Origin: Tetrahymena elliotti 4EA
Taxonomy: Eukaryota > Ciliophora > Oligohymenophorea > Hymenostomatida > Tetrahymenidae
Assembly (NCBI GenBank): GCA_000231825.2
Contig: JH720297.1
Coordinates: 1,379,617 to 1,443,616, forward strand
Reading direction: 5' to 3'
Length of the DNA stretch: 64,000 bases
Under the pieces are notes generated by a model. That model had not been told where the DNA came from and searched no databases. It was given only the letters and a program-made list of their open reading frames with translations. Shown here one piece after another: positions 15,601-29,198 of the stretch. The stretch's first letter is position 1; each line of letters opens with the position of its first letter. Both the position numbers and the translations under genes were made by a program.

Positions 15601-18600
15601 AGAAAAAAAATAAATTAGGATAAGATGAGTTTAATTTCCCAGAGAAGTTTGATAGCTTTGAAGATATGCAATAAGTCTTTAAAATTATTTAAAAATTAAT
15701 GAAAAATGTAGAAAAGAATGAATTAACCATCAAGAATTTCAATGAGGTCAAATAAAAGTTTTTAGATGAATTTGAAAAAGAGACTCAAGAATTGTCTTAA
15801 AAATGGAAAGAATTTGAGTCAAGAAAAGCTGAACACAAATCTAAAATTAACAAAGAAAGAGAACAGCTTTATTCGTAATCAATACATTTTATTTTATTTT
15901 GTTTAATAATATGTTTGATTAAAAATAATTAGGCAGTTAGAATAAGAGTATGAAAAAATTAGATCTGAGAGATAAGCTATTAAGAATGACAGATAAAAGT
16001 TCTTTGAAGAGCAAGATAACTACTTTACATCATAATAGAAAAATAAAGAGAAAGAAGAAAATGATAAATTTAATGTTGTTAAAGATGTTGAGGATCAAAG
16101 ATAGCTTAAATAGAATTTAGAAATGGAAATCTATTAACTTAAAGCACATTTAACTCGTCTTTAGAGTGCCTCTGATGAAACTGAAGCAAAGAGAAATGTT
16201 GCAGAAAAAGACCTTCAAAGAATACTTCAACAAATATAAAAAGAAACTGAAAAAGTTTTGGTAAAAAATTATTTTTTTGATGTTTTTTTGTAAATAAATT
16301 ATTTTTTTAGAGCTAGAATGAATCTAAAGAAAAGTAGCACAAGATTTAGCAAGTATTTGAAGATAGCATCAATAAGCTTAACTCAGAAAATGAAAGACTT
16401 CAAAACATCAATTTATAACTTTAAGCTTAAAAGTAAGAATTGCAATCTGAAGTTTAGAAATTTGAAGTTGACATGAAAATGTAAATTTTTAAAAATCATT
16501 CAAATATCAAAGAAGACTAATTAATCTATATAAAAGAATTATCTAAAAGTTTGAAGGAGAAGAAACAATTTACAAATAAAAGTTGAAAGAACTTGATAGT
16601 GCAATTCAAGAAAAGAGAAAAATTTTGTATTAAATTGAATAAAATTTAAATGATAAAGAGATAAATATCAACAGAGTTGACAGTCTTTTAGAGGAATATG
16701 AAAACACAAAAGAAAAATACAAACAAACTAAAATGGAGAGTTTAAATTTAGAAAAATAAATTGAAGAAGGTAAAATAAAAGCAGATGAAAACGAAATGAA
16801 AATAAAAATGTAATAAAATCAACTTACTTCCTTAAAAAAACATCTTGAAAGTCTTAATTAATTAGCCAAACAAAAGCAACAAGAAGTTATTTCATTGGAA
16901 AAACAAGTAAAATTTTGTTAATATATTCATTTTATCTTCTTTTTAATTATATTAATAGTACAGTGATCTCTAACAATAATTACTAGATACTGAACTTAAA
17001 GTTTAAAAGCTTGATGGTCAATAATAGTATTTCTTAGAAGAAATGAATAAAATTGAAAAATCAAGAGCTGAAAAGAGGAAAGATTTATAAATCCTTGAAA
17101 AATAAGTACATGATAAAGATTTAGAATTTCAAAGTATCAGTATGAAACTTGATCATATAAAACAAGAATATGAACTTAAACAAAAAGACCTTCAAGATAT
17201 CAGACAAACTTATTAATAAGATGAAAAAAAATTTAAATCCTTAATGGAAGAAAACCACAAAACCTTATAATAGCTTAGAGAAACAATTGAAGAAAGGGAA
17301 TAATCATATTATAATCTTAGTAAAAAAAGAGAGCACCTTGAAAACACTGAAAAATAAAAGCAGGATAATCTTTAAAATCTTACTAATGCTTCTAACGAGA
17401 GATAACATTAATTAACCATCCTTAATTAATAAGTAGAAACTATGTCGGAAGAATAAAACATCCTTGCAAGCAGACTACAAGAATTATCTAACATCCAATC
17501 TAAGCTAGTAAAATTCTTTATTTATATCAAGGAAATTACTCACATTTTTTATTAATTTGTTTACAAAATTTTGAAATTTAATTGGATTTTAAGCATAATA
17601 ATAAACATTCATTTTAATTTTGAAGAATTAAATTCAAATAAATTTATTTTGTTCATGCTTCGTTTTTGAAATTAGAGAATGTGACTGTTTAATTTTAACA
17701 TCATTTTGAAAATTGTTTTGAAATTTCTATTTAATTGTGAAAATAGATTGATGAAAATACTAGTTTGGAAGAGAGAAGATAGGACTTGAATGAATAAGTA
17801 AATGACTTAGAGTAATATGCTGAGGAACTAAAAGATGAGTAAAAGGATATTTTGGAAAGAATAAAAGCATTAACTAAGAAGGAAGAGACTATTTATATTA
17901 GCAAGGCTTTCAGTGGGGAAGAGTTAGATAAGGATTTTTAGTAGAAAATTGAATAAATAATAGAAAGCTATTATTCAAACTAAAATAAAGATGAAGAAAT
18001 TGAGCAACTGAACAAATAGATTAAATAATTAAAACTAGAAAATGAGAATTATAAAAATATTTTAAATTCTAAAAATAATTAAATAATTTCTTAGTCTTAA
18101 TCAAAGTCTTTATTAAATAATGTAAAAAATCTTAATAATAACTAGAATAATTTAAATTCAACTGGAAAATTAGGCATTGCTTAATCTTCTTCTTTAAAGA
18201 ATATGGCTAAATAAAGTCAAATTTCTACATAAAACTAAGAAAACGAAATATAAACCAATTCTAAATTCTAACTTGATACATTTGCAAATAAAAATGGATT
18301 TATGGGATTAAATACTCTTGCTAGCAATAATATGATGATGATATAAAATGATAACGAATCACTACTTTTATCTAGTGACAATAAATATTAAAACTTAGTC
18401 ACAAGTATTTAGTAAAAAAATAATCAAGATTTACTGAAAGAACTTAATTCATAAAGATTAAAGCAAGTTAAGACTGATTAATAAGATAATCCTTTTCTTA
18501 GAAAGCTTTAGTAATAGCTTGAATTAGAAGCAACCCCTGAAAAATAGAAGAGTCAAGATAACCTTTTAGAAGATAATCTCTTCTCTTCAAATAATCAAGC

Positions 18601-19039
18601 TGGCTATTCAGCTTCAAAGACTTCTTAGAATAACTCATATAAAAAGCCAATTACATCTATATCTCAGAAAGAATACTAATAAAATGATCATTCCAACATT
18701 AATAGAAGTCCATATTACTAAAATTAAGAAGAATAGAAATACAACCCTAGATCTAATAACTCATCTAACTAGAAACAAAATAATTAATCTTCTGTTGATA
18801 AAATTTATCAGTAATTGGAAGAAGCAGACAGACAACTTTTATAGTTACAAGATTAAAATGATTAAAATGAAATTTAAAACTTAATGGAATCTTCTTAATC
18901 AGGAGATTCTGATTAAAAAAAATAAAATCAATAGTACTATGGAGAAGAAGAATAAGAATAGGTTTAAGATTAATAATTAAATGAACAATAAAATTATGAC
19001 TTCTTAGGAGAACATGACTACTAAGATGAATTGTAATGA
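12647..19039 (+). CDS. Centriolin-like LRR and coiled-coil protein
   Basis: A long protein of the centriolin/LRRCC1 class, which in animals sits at centrosomes and basal bodies. Exon 1 (12647-12826) and exon 2 (12890-13036) join in phase and give SDS22-type LRRs: LQELNLSYNSIQKIENL, LRELNLAENNIIRLDGI, LRVLKLTRNKIKEIG, then an LRR cap (ESLSISENPF...ITGLKVLD). The order, a short N-terminal part, about five LRRs, then NPF and LRRcap, matches centriolin. Further introns were placed at 13037-13116, 13366-13481, 13766-13820, 14031-14102 and 14309-14562, plus about six more; the longest, near 17508-17749, is about 240 nt. From about 13600 to 18000 the product is almost unbroken coiled coil. From 18050 it becomes Asn/Gln/Ser-rich, ending acidic (EHDYQDEL) before TGA 19037-19039. 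Roughly 1700 residues. Orthology rests on the N-terminus only. Confidence 0.85.
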
Positions 19040-20604
19040 ATATATTTTAATATGTGTTTATTATATAAAATATGCATTTCTTTCTCATTCTTATAATTTA
19101 AAAACTTCTGAATATAAAATATGGATTTTAAATATTGAAATAAACTATTCAAAAATCTAATGATATGATAGATAAAATGCTCTCATTAATAATTAAGAAT
19201 AAAAAGAAATATTATTATGGGATTTTTCTCTTTAAATTTTTTGGTCATAGAAAAAAAAATTTTAAATCTTGAATTTTTAATTTAAATAATTTTAATAAAT
19301 TTTAATTGGGCAAAATTATGAACCAAGGTTTAATACATCTCTAAGAGTAGGCTACTCCATACTCTGAGTGTTACCAAAAAATAAAAGTGTAACATTAAAA
19401 TAATGCTTTTAGAATTTCATGGATAATCAGGGAATAAAATAGGGTGGAGGGGGGGTTTTTCGTCAGGATCTTCAAATTTTCATTTTTTGGGATGGTTTTT
19501 AAAATTGATCGTCTCAAAAAACACAAAATATTTTTTTTAAAGATAGTTCGATTAACAAAATAAATGTATTGAAAAATATTATAACACTTGAATTTTATTC
19601 CCTGTTGAGAATAGATAAATCTTTATACAAAAATAATGTAAAAGAAAGAATTAAGAGTTAATTCTAAATTACAAATTAGGTATTCTAGGGGAGCATAAAA
19701 TTAGCAACTAAAACAATACTTTCAGCTTTATGTTTGAATGTTTAATTTCCTAATTTCTAAGCTCCAGCTTGCACTTTTAATGCAGTTTGTAATCTTAAAT
19801 TCGAAATTATTTTTTAATCATTATTTTTAAAATTTAAAATAATTAAGAATATTAACTATTTGAATAAACTTTTTTTATTTGAATACTTGATATTTGATCA
19901 GATCACATCGCTGATTCAAAAATATCATAGTTTTATTTTTTTCATGCGTTAAAGAAAATATATTTTATCATATCATTTTTTCTTTTTAAGGTTAAAATTT
20001 AGTAATGGATCGATTGGTGAGATTAAAATCCAATGAGTTACGTAACCAATTCAACTCTCCAGTGTCTAGTTTTAGAATATTTTTTTTAGTAGTATACTAA
20101 CAATAAAGTATTAATAAAATTAAAAAGAATACATTTACTGAAAAGCTAATAGATAACAATTTTCGTTTGTAAAATTTAATTTGCTCTGGAATTTTTTTTG
20201 AATTAAACTCTTTTGTTTTACTTTCAATCTTTTGACTTTATTATTGAATTTTATTTTTAGATTTCATAATTAAATTAATTTTTAAAGTCAAAAAACATAA
20301 TTTAAATTTAATTATTTTATAATGGTATTAATAATTTTTTAAAGATTTAATTTAAATTGAAGCTTGAAACTTAAAGGGTAAATAAACTAGAAACACAGAG
20401 TTGTTTTAAAGAAGAGTCAATTTGATTTAATATAAAAATAAACTTGATTAAACTAAATTTACACAAAATATTAAATAGTATACATATATAGCCTTAATAT
20501 ATATAATCAAATATAATACATAAAATATAAAAGCTATTACATTTCATTATAGTTTTGAAAATTCATTTAATCAGGTGCGAATGAAATATTTAGGAAAGAA
20601 GAAT
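19040..20604. other. Intergenic with a small inverted-repeat element
   Basis: Spacer between the convergent centriolin-like and kinase A genes. It includes slightly more GC-rich patches (19320-19400, 19440-19500, 19690-19800, 20003-20070) and the inverted-repeat element listed separately. No frame of useful length was found on either strand. Confidence 0.55.
19428..19604. repeat. 177-bp element bounded by 13-bp inverted repeats
   Basis: CAGGGAATAAAAT at 19428-19440 is perfectly inverted at 19592-19604. The interior carries a G-rich run at 19441-19457 (GGGTGGAGGGGGGG), exceptional in this DNA, and no coding frame. It could be a MITE-like or IES-like element, or a chance hairpin. No clear target-site duplication was seen. 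Confidence 0.4.
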
Positions 20605-23600
20605 TCATTGTTAGAAAATACTACTTTTAAAATTATTACTGATAAAATCTTCTGAATAATTCTAAAATTTAATAAAAATTAATATATAAATAATGTTGGA
20701 TATGAAAAATAAAATAGAATATTCATCTAAAAGTAAAATATCATCCTAAGAATTATAGTATAGATAGAAGCTACTTATCAATTAGAATAAAGAGTAAACT
20801 AAGCTTATGAATTAAATCATTAATTACCAATCACGACAGAAAGTTATAGAACTGATGCTAGAGTTTTCATCTTTTAAGATCACTTTTAGATAATTTAATT
20901 TAAAGGAATAGTAAGATTTAATTAATCCTACTATGCTAGCACAAAATAATATTTAAAAATTAAAGTCTTCTTTTGATTCAGCCATAATAAATCCTCTTGT
21001 TATTGAAATTAAACCAGCAAATTCGATATCTTTTAAATTACTATCATTAAAGGGTGGACTTGTAAAAATTTGTTACATAAAAAATGCTAATTCAACTAAA
21101 AGTATTTTTTCAACCTCATAAATTATTTCATATTATTCAAAAATTTCAAGTGTAATTTCTAATAAAACACACTAAGTAACTATAAGAATCAAGAATAAAA
21201 AGCAAACAGATTTCATTAAGTGTTATTAATAAATAAACTGTATTATTTTTGGTTCATTTTAAATATAATATTAATTTTAATAATAAGTTAAATAGCCAAA
21301 GTATTGTGCATTGCTTATTTCTAATTATTTTTTAAATTTTTGATTGATTTTTAAATGGAAATTATTAAGATCTATTTATGAATTTTAAAAAGTTGCTTAC
21401 ACATTTAACTATTCACTAAAATTAAAACTAAATTAATTGATATCGTTCAATTACCTTAGCTTTAGCTTTGAATTCTGAATTTTTATTGTAAATAATAGAT
21501 TATTTTGATAAAAATAGTCTAAGAGAATTTGGATATTTAGCAAGGAGTTAAATTCTATCTGACTAAAATATAATTAAATTTTCCCATTTCTTTCAAATTC
21601 AAAGCATTTTATAAAATCTAAAAATGTATCAAAGTTGAATACTGAATCAACCAGTTTAATTTTTAAATTTTTAAATTTAATTTCTTTAAATTTTTCTTCT
21701 AAATTTTGTATTAAGTCTAAATTATGGTCAAAATTATTATTTTAAAAAATTAAATCAACTGATTCTTTTTGAGGTTTATTTGTAACCTTTGAATAAATCT
21801 AGTTGATTAGATTTTACAATTCAAAATCTTTCATAAGCTTTTGTTAATATTGAGAGAATACTTTTAATTAAATTTTCTTTTTAGAAGTAGCATTTGTTTC
21901 AGAATATTTATCACTTTCTACAATTTATAGATTTTAAAATAGGTTTGGAGAGTATTGTATTTTCATCTCATATATTTTCTAACAAAAAGAAATCAAGAAC
22001 ATATATGATGATTTTAGTTAATTTCTATTTTGCAACAAATTTGAAAATAGTTAATCAGGATCTTGATTTTGCAAATCATTAAAGGGGTGATAAGTTTGAA
22101 TAGTTTATTAAAATATATTTGTATTTGTGCCATTTAAAAAATTTATAATAATTTATTTTAAAAAATCTAAGTCTTTATTAGATTCACTTTTGTTTTCTAT
22201 TTTCTGAAAAGAATAATATTTATTAAATATTTTTGTAATTTTAAAGCTTTTTTACTTGATTAAGTGTTCATTTTGATTTTCAATACCTTTTGCTATTAGC
22301 AGAGTATTTTCATTTAAATTTATTTCTTACTTAAGAACCTCGATTAATTCTGATAATTAATGAGTTTAGTTTTGAATATTTATTGCAAAATAGAGGTCTG
22401 AGTTACTAAGTGTTAGATAATTTGACAAATTGTCTATATTAGAGACGAAAATTTATATAAACAGTGATTTATTAGTTTTCTTGCATTTTTTATTTAATTT
22501 TGGGATCTAATCTTAAAACAACTAATATTAGTTTTCTGAAAAGGATATTATTATTTTTTCAAGTTTATTAAGTTTTTTAGCTTTTATTTTTAAAGAAAAT
22601 AAGATATTACTTATTGAGTCTCCATCAAAAGAATCAATAAAAATCTAAAGCATGTCAATGTGTTTTATCATTTCAAAGCCCATTAAACTTTTTTGTAGCT
22701 TCATACTATAGAATTTAAAGAAGATATGAATACTTGCTACATCAAATTGTTCAATCAAGTATTTTGGCACATAATCTTAAAGTTAAATTATAGGTGTTTT
22801 TTAATTATATTAATATAAATATTATTATATCAAATTTGGTTTATTATTAAATTTATAATCAGTAAACCCAAGAAATAAGATATTCTTTTATTTCAATTAA
22901 AAATACTTGCAAAAATGTGGATACTAGCTAACATCATTTTCATTCGTTTATTGTTTATTTTAGTTTATACATGGATCTACTTAAGTTATTTCATTAATGA
23001 ATATCTTTGAGCCTTAATTTTGACTTAATATCAATTCTATAATCTAAATACTAAACTTATTTATTTATATTACTTCATATTATTATTTTTCTTTATTGTA
23101 AACTATATCATGTAAGTTATTCATTACTTCTTTAAAATGTCCTCCAAAATCTGAGATTAAAAATATTTCTTATTATGGAGGTTTTATTATACATCCTAAT
23201 AATATTTAGTAAATATAGGATAGACAATCAACCAGACAATTACCTAATTTCTTAAATTCAGGCTTAATATGATTTTTGAAATCCTCACTTTTACTCAAAT
23301 CAAACATTTTTAGATCAGCAAAGTATTTTTTATCAACATCAATAAGGTTTAAAAAAGTAATAATTAACTAGGTATAGTCACAAAGTATTATTTCTGATAT
23401 TTGCCAATTTTGATTTTTTCCTTTTTCAAGAAAAACATTAAGATTATAAATAGGTGTTTAAAATTATAAGTATTATTAGTATGATTCCTCTCTATCTAAA
23501 AAGACTGAACCTCCGAAATCAATAAAATAAAAATTTAGGTCATAACCAATAACAATATTTTATGGTTTAATATCAGAGTGAGCTATCTTACAAATATTAT

Positions 23601-24525
23601 GCAATTGATTCAGCTTTTATAAGAGCTAACAAAAGCCAAACTCTAAAATCATGTTATAATTTTAGTAATTTTAATTAATTTAATATTGCTTCTAAATTAA
23701 GTCGAGACTTTTTAATCCAGATTCAATAAACATAACACACTTTTCATTATAATGTTCATCTTGTTAGAATTCATATTTAATAAAACGCAAAGAAACTTAA
23801 GTATTTTGCTTTTATATGTAATTCAAAACATCTATTTCCATTTTGACATAATCTCTAAACTATTCAGAAGTCATTTTGGGGTCTTTTTCTAATGTCTTTA
23901 AGATAATGAATTTCTTGTTATCTTTTGAAACATTCGTTTTTACTGAAACATTGTAATTTCCACTTTTATTTTGATAGATCTTTTGTATTGTTTACTATTA
24001 ATTAGAATTGATTTAATGATTCAAGTTAAAATCATTAGAAATGCTCTCTTTTTCATCATGCTAAAATTCTGAACATTCCAAAGATTCATTCTGAAACCCT
24101 AAAATACTAGTTAGTATATCTTTTTTAACTATTTTATTTTTTATTTGGAGTTTTTCATATTATATTTATACATTTTCAAATAATTATTAATTGATTATTA
24201 TTTCTTAACAACAAAATACATAATTTTGCTCAACAATTTCTTAACTGATTTCATTTTAGCTTTGATCAGCTGTTTGAGTATCTTAAATGTTATTTAAATC
24301 TAAGATAAACTACTCCTTTATTTTTAGTTCTCCATTTTCTTACTTAATTTTAGAAAGCTCATAATTCTTATTTTTCTTCTGCTCAGTTTAATCATCATTT
24401 CGAATATACTATTTAAATGAATTTATAATAGAATTCAATCCTTAAAATTTTTAGGATTAAATTTCATCGACATCTTTTTCATAATCATCTGTTTACTAAA
24501 TTAATTATTAAGTAATCTATTACAT
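20605..24525 (-). CDS. Kinase A: protein kinase with multi-pass membrane C-terminus
   Basis: One intronless ciliate-code frame of 3921 nt (1306 residues) from ATG at 24525 to TGA at 20605-20607. Residues 1-180 are Gln/Asn/Glu-rich with coiled-coil potential. A protein kinase domain follows: a degenerate Gly loop (SGNYNVSV, near 190), the Lys of IILKTL (near 205), the catalytic loop HSDIKPQN (near 311) and IDFGG (near 336). The HRD Arg is replaced by Ser. Residues about 450-1080 are Leu/Ile/Phe-rich and I recognise no repeat. From about 1105 there are four or five hydrophobic helices (VCFLFLILIVTQCVLL; near 1195, 1238 and 1275). It is probably a membrane-anchored Ser/Thr kinase. Paralogues lie at 25296-29198 and 43935-47840. 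Kinase assignment is strong; substrates are unknown. Confidence 0.88.
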
Positions 24526-25295
24526 ATTGCTTATTCCTGCTTATAAAAACCTATGTTAGCTATGTTATTGTTTGAAGATAAAAAGGAAATATCTTTGTTA
24601 GTATATTATTTTTTTGATTATTGAAATATTAATAGTACTCTGATCTCAACAAAAAGAAATAAATAAAAGATAATCAATCAATCATTTAAAATGGGGCCCA
24701 TAATAAGTGAAAATATGACTTCAAATAATAAATTTTTTTTGGTGATTTTAGATAACTAAATATTTGTATTTCTTCAAATTAATTAGAAAAAAAAAAATTA
24801 TTAAAGTAGATAATTAAAGAAATATTTTATTAAAAAGTATTTAAATTTTTAGTAAAGTTAAAAATGTTAAAAATTCCGTTTACTCAAAACATCCATTTTC
24901 TTTTTAAAACTGTGAAATAAATATTTTATTTTTCCTTTAAAGGAGTCACTTTTATCTTGGTTTAACATAGACTGAAAATCTTTGATTCAATAATTAATTT
25001 TAATTCAAAAAAATTTCAAATAAATAATTTAATATTAATTTAATTTAAGAAAGTTTTTTATCAGACACAAATTATTTAATTGAACCTTTAATTTTTGTAT
25101 CATTTTTTTATTTAAATTTATTTTATTGAATTTTTAAACCAATCGTTGTTATTTTATATCATATTAAGTAAGAAATTGGCCTAAAAAAATGAGATTTTCT
25201 TGTAAATTCACAAAAAATATTAAAAAGTGTGAATATAAAATTGCTTTTAAAAAAATAAGAAATAATAATAGATAAAACATAGAAAAGATTACATT
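24526..25295. other. Spacer upstream of kinase A
   Basis: AT-rich spacer between the start of kinase A and the stop of kinase B. It contains a diverged copy of the block found just before the two LRR-gene starts (24937-25015), but no recognisable LRR exon follows. It therefore looks like an eroded counterpart of the B/LRR1 divergent arrangement. Confidence 0.5.
24937..25015. promoter_or_regulatory. Conserved upstream block, copy A
   Basis: About 80 bases aligning with blocks at 29783-29862 and 37893-37974 (shared AAAGGAGT-like start, TAGACTGAAAA, CTTTGATTC, TTTTAATTCAAAAA). Here it is the most diverged copy and no LRR gene follows. It lies about 410 bases upstream of the kinase A start. It may be promoter or leader sequence, or a remnant of the ancestral duplication. 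Confidence 0.35.
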
Positions 25296-28200
25296 TCATG
25301 AGAGATAGTAATTATAGATAAAATAGTCTTAATAATTCTAGAATTTAATGAAATGTATTATATAAGCTATGTTAGTTACTAAAAATAAGATATATCTTAT
25401 ATCTAGAAGTACTATTTCTTCGTAATTGATAATGAGGAGAGATATACTTGTAAAAAATAAGAATAAAGAGTAAATTAGATTGATAGATTAAATTATTAAT
25501 AACTTTATACGATAGAAAGTTATCTAACTCTTATTTATGTTTTCATCTTTTAAGATTATTTTTAGTTAATTTAATTTAAAAGAATAATAAGCTTTAATTA
25601 ATCCGACTATGCTATTATAAAATATAATTTAAAAATTCATATTGACAATACTACATGTTAGGACAATACTTATTCTTAATGAAGAAAGTAATAGAAAAGT
25701 AATCAGAATATCTTTAAGATTACAAAAATCTCTGTTTGGGTTGATAAAAAACTGTTAAGAGAAAAATGCTATTTCATATATTCCTATTCTGAGCTTTAAA
25801 TCTAATTCACCAATATCAGTAAAGATTAGAAAGAAAAAAAAACTCTAAGTAGCTACTAAGAATACTATTAAAATATAAACAAATTTAACTAAACCTAATT
25901 ATTAAATCAACTATGTTTTCTTTGGAGTATCTTAAATTTAATGGTGATCTTTGTTGTAAATTATTTAGTCAAAGTATTCTACATGGCTTATTTCTAATTA
26001 TCTTTTTAATTATTGATCAATTTTTAAATCGAAAGTACCAAGGTCTATTTACTAGTTTTAAAAAGTTATTTGTACATTTAACGATTTACTAAAATTAAAA
26101 GTAAATTAATTGACATCAGTCAATTGCCTTATCTTTGAATTTTGGATTTCCATTGTAAACAAAATGTTATTTATATAAAAGAAATCTAAAATATTTTGGA
26201 TATTTTGCAAGGAATCAAATTCTATCTGGCTAAAATGTAAATGAATTTTTCCATTTCTTTAAAATTAAAAGCATTGTATTATGCCTAAAAAAGTATCAAA
26301 GTCTATTACTGAATCCACAAATTTAATATTTAAATTACTTAACTTGATTTCTTTCAGTTTTTCTTCTAAATATTTTACTAAACCTTAATTCTAATCAAAA
26401 TTATTATTTTAAAAAAATAAATCAACAGATTCTTTTAGAGCCTTATTAGTAATTCTTAAATTGATAAAATTTATTAGAGTTTATAATTCGAAGTCTTTCA
26501 GAAGTTTTTATTACTATTGTGAGAATATTTTTAATATAATTTTCTTTTTAGGAGTGGAATTTGTTTCAAAATATTTATCGTTATCAATGATTAATAGATC
26601 TGAAAAAAGGCTTTAAGAGTAATTTATTTTCATCTCAAGTTATTTTTGATAAAAAGAAATCAAGAACACATATGAGGATCTTAGTTAATTTCTATTTTGC
26701 AATAAATTTAAAAATGTTGAATCATGACATGGTTTTAATAAATTATTCTAGGTAAGTTGAGTTTGAATGGTTTATTAAAATATATTTTTGTAGGTATCAT
26801 TAAGGAAATCGATTATGAATTATTTAAAAAAATCTAAGACTTCACTTGATTCTATTTGCTGAGATATTTTCTCTAAAGAATAATATTTATTTGATAATTT
26901 ACTAATTTTAAAGCTTTATTATTCTATTAAATTGTCGCTTTGATTTTCAATACCTTTTGCAATAATCAGAATATTTTCGTTTAAATTAATTTCTTACTTA
27001 AGGACCTCAATTAAGTCTAATAATTAATTAGCTTTGTTTTGAATATTTATTGCAAAGTAAAGGTTTGGGTTACTAAAAGTTAGATAATTTGACAAATTAT
27101 CTATGCTAGATACAAATACTTAAATAATCAGCTATTTATTACTTTTAGAGCATATTTCGCTTAATTCTGGGATCAATTCCATAAAAAATTAATATTAGTT
27201 TTCATCAAAGGATATTATTATTTTTTCTAGTTTATTGACTTCTTTAGCTTTTATTTTCAAAGACATTAAGATGTTATTTATTTAGTCTCCATCTATTGAA
27301 TCAATAAATATCTAAAGCATGTCAATGTCTTTTTCCATTTCAAAGCCCATCAAACTTTTTTATAGCCTCTTACTATAGAATTTAAAGAATATGTGGATAT
27401 TTGCTACATCAAATTATTCAATCAAATATTTTGGCACATAATCTTATAACTAAATTATAGGTGTCTTTTAATTACATTAATATAAATACTGTTGAATTAG
27501 TTAAGGCTTATTATTAAATTTGTAATCAGTAAACCCAAGAAATAGGATGTTCTTTTCTTTCAATTAAAAAAACTTGCAAACATGTGGATACTAGCTAATA
27601 TCTGTTTCGTTTCTTAATTATTTGTTTGAGTTGATGTATGCATCTACTTAAGTTATTTCATTTATGAATATTTTTGAGCCCTAATTTTAACTCAGTATCA
27701 ATTCTATAATCTATATACTAAACCTATTTATTTATATTACTTCATATTATTATTTTTCTTCATTGTAAATTATGTCATATAAATTATTCATTACTTGTTT
27801 AAAATATCCTCCAAAATCTGATATTAAAAATATTTCTTGTTTTGGAGGTTCCACTGAAGATCTCAGCTATATTTAATTTATATAAGAAAGACTATCAATT
27901 AAATAGCTACCTAACTTTATAAATTCAGGCCTAATCTTATTTTTGATATCCTGACTCTTGCTCAAATCACAATTTTTTAGATCACCAAAATATTTCTTAT
28001 CAACATCAATAAGAACTAAAAAAGTAATTATTAGTTAAGTATAATCACAAAGTATTACTTCTGATCTTCTCCAATCTTTATTTTTTCCTTTTTCCAGAAA
28101 CACCTTAAGATTATAAATTGGTGTATAAGATTATAAGTATTATTAGTATGACTCTTCTCTATCTAAAAACACTGATGCTCCGAAATCAATAAAGTAAAAG

Positions 28201-29198
28201 TTTAGATCATATCCAATAACAATATTTTATGGTTTGATATCTGAGTGAGCTATCTTACAAATATTATGCAATTGATTCAGCTTTTATAAGAGCTAACAAA
28301 AGCCAAACTCTAAAATCATGTTATAATGGTTGTAATTTTTGTTTATTAAATATTGTTTGTAAACTAAGTCGAGACTTTTTAATCCAGATTCAATAAACAT
28401 AACACACTTTTCATTATAATTTTCATCTTGTTAGAATTCATATTTAATAAATCTTAAAGCAACTTAAGTATTTTGCTTTTATATGTAATTCAAAACATCT
28501 ATTTCCATTTTGACATCATCTCTAAATTCTTCAGAAGTCATTTTGGGGTCTTTTTCTAATGTCTTTAAGATAATCAATTTCTTGTTATCCTTTGAAACAT
28601 TTGTTTTGACTGAAACATTATAACTTCCACTCTTATTTTGATAGAGCTTTTGTATTGTTTACTATTTTTTAGAATTAATGTAATGATTCACGTTAAAATC
28701 ATTAGAAACACTCTCTCTTTCATCTTGCTAAAATTCTGAGTATTCCAAAGGTTCTTTCTCAAATCCCAAAATACTATTTAGCATATCTTTTTTAACTATT
28801 TTATCAGTTATTTGGAGTTTTCCATATTATATTTATAAGTGGTCAAATAATTATTAATTACTTATTATTTATTAACAAAAGAAATAATTTTGCTCAACAA
28901 TTTCTTTACTGATTTCATTATAGCTTTAATCAGCTGCTTGGGTATCTTAAATGTTATTTAAATCAAAGATAGACGGTTCCTCTATTTGTGGTTCTCTACT
29001 TTCTTACTTAATTTGCTAAAGTTCATACTTTTTATTTTTCTTCTACTAAGTTAATTCTTCATATCCAAAATACTATTTAATAGAATTTAAAATAGATTTC
29101 TATCCTTAAAATATTTAGGATTAACTTTGGTCTTCATCTATTCCATGGTTATCTGCTTAATAAATTAATTATTAAGTAATCTATTGCATATTGCTCAT
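25296..29198 (-). CDS. Kinase B: paralogue of kinase A
   Basis: Intronless ciliate-code frame of 3903 nt (1300 residues) from ATG at 29198 to TGA at 25296-25298; a second in-frame ATG at 29189 matches the start of kinase A. Architecture is identical to kinase A: Gln-rich N-terminus, kinase domain with HSDIKPQN and IDFGA (Ala after DFG, where A has Gly), a leucine-rich middle, and a membrane region from about residue 1095 (VYILIVFLVATQSFFFFLIF; further helices near 1190, 1230 and 1265). The stop lies in the equivalent place to those of A and C. It forms a divergent pair with the decayed LRR locus at 29876. Parts of the sequence are identical to A and other parts to C. Confidence 0.88.

Noticed and set aside
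18684..18884. 66-residue + strand ORF
   Set aside because: It is an out-of-frame shadow of the C-terminal exon of the centriolin-like gene.
20003..20070. tRNA-like stretch with a GTTACGTAAC palindrome
   Set aside because: No combination gives a paired acceptor stem, anticodon stem and T arm; A and B boxes do not fit.
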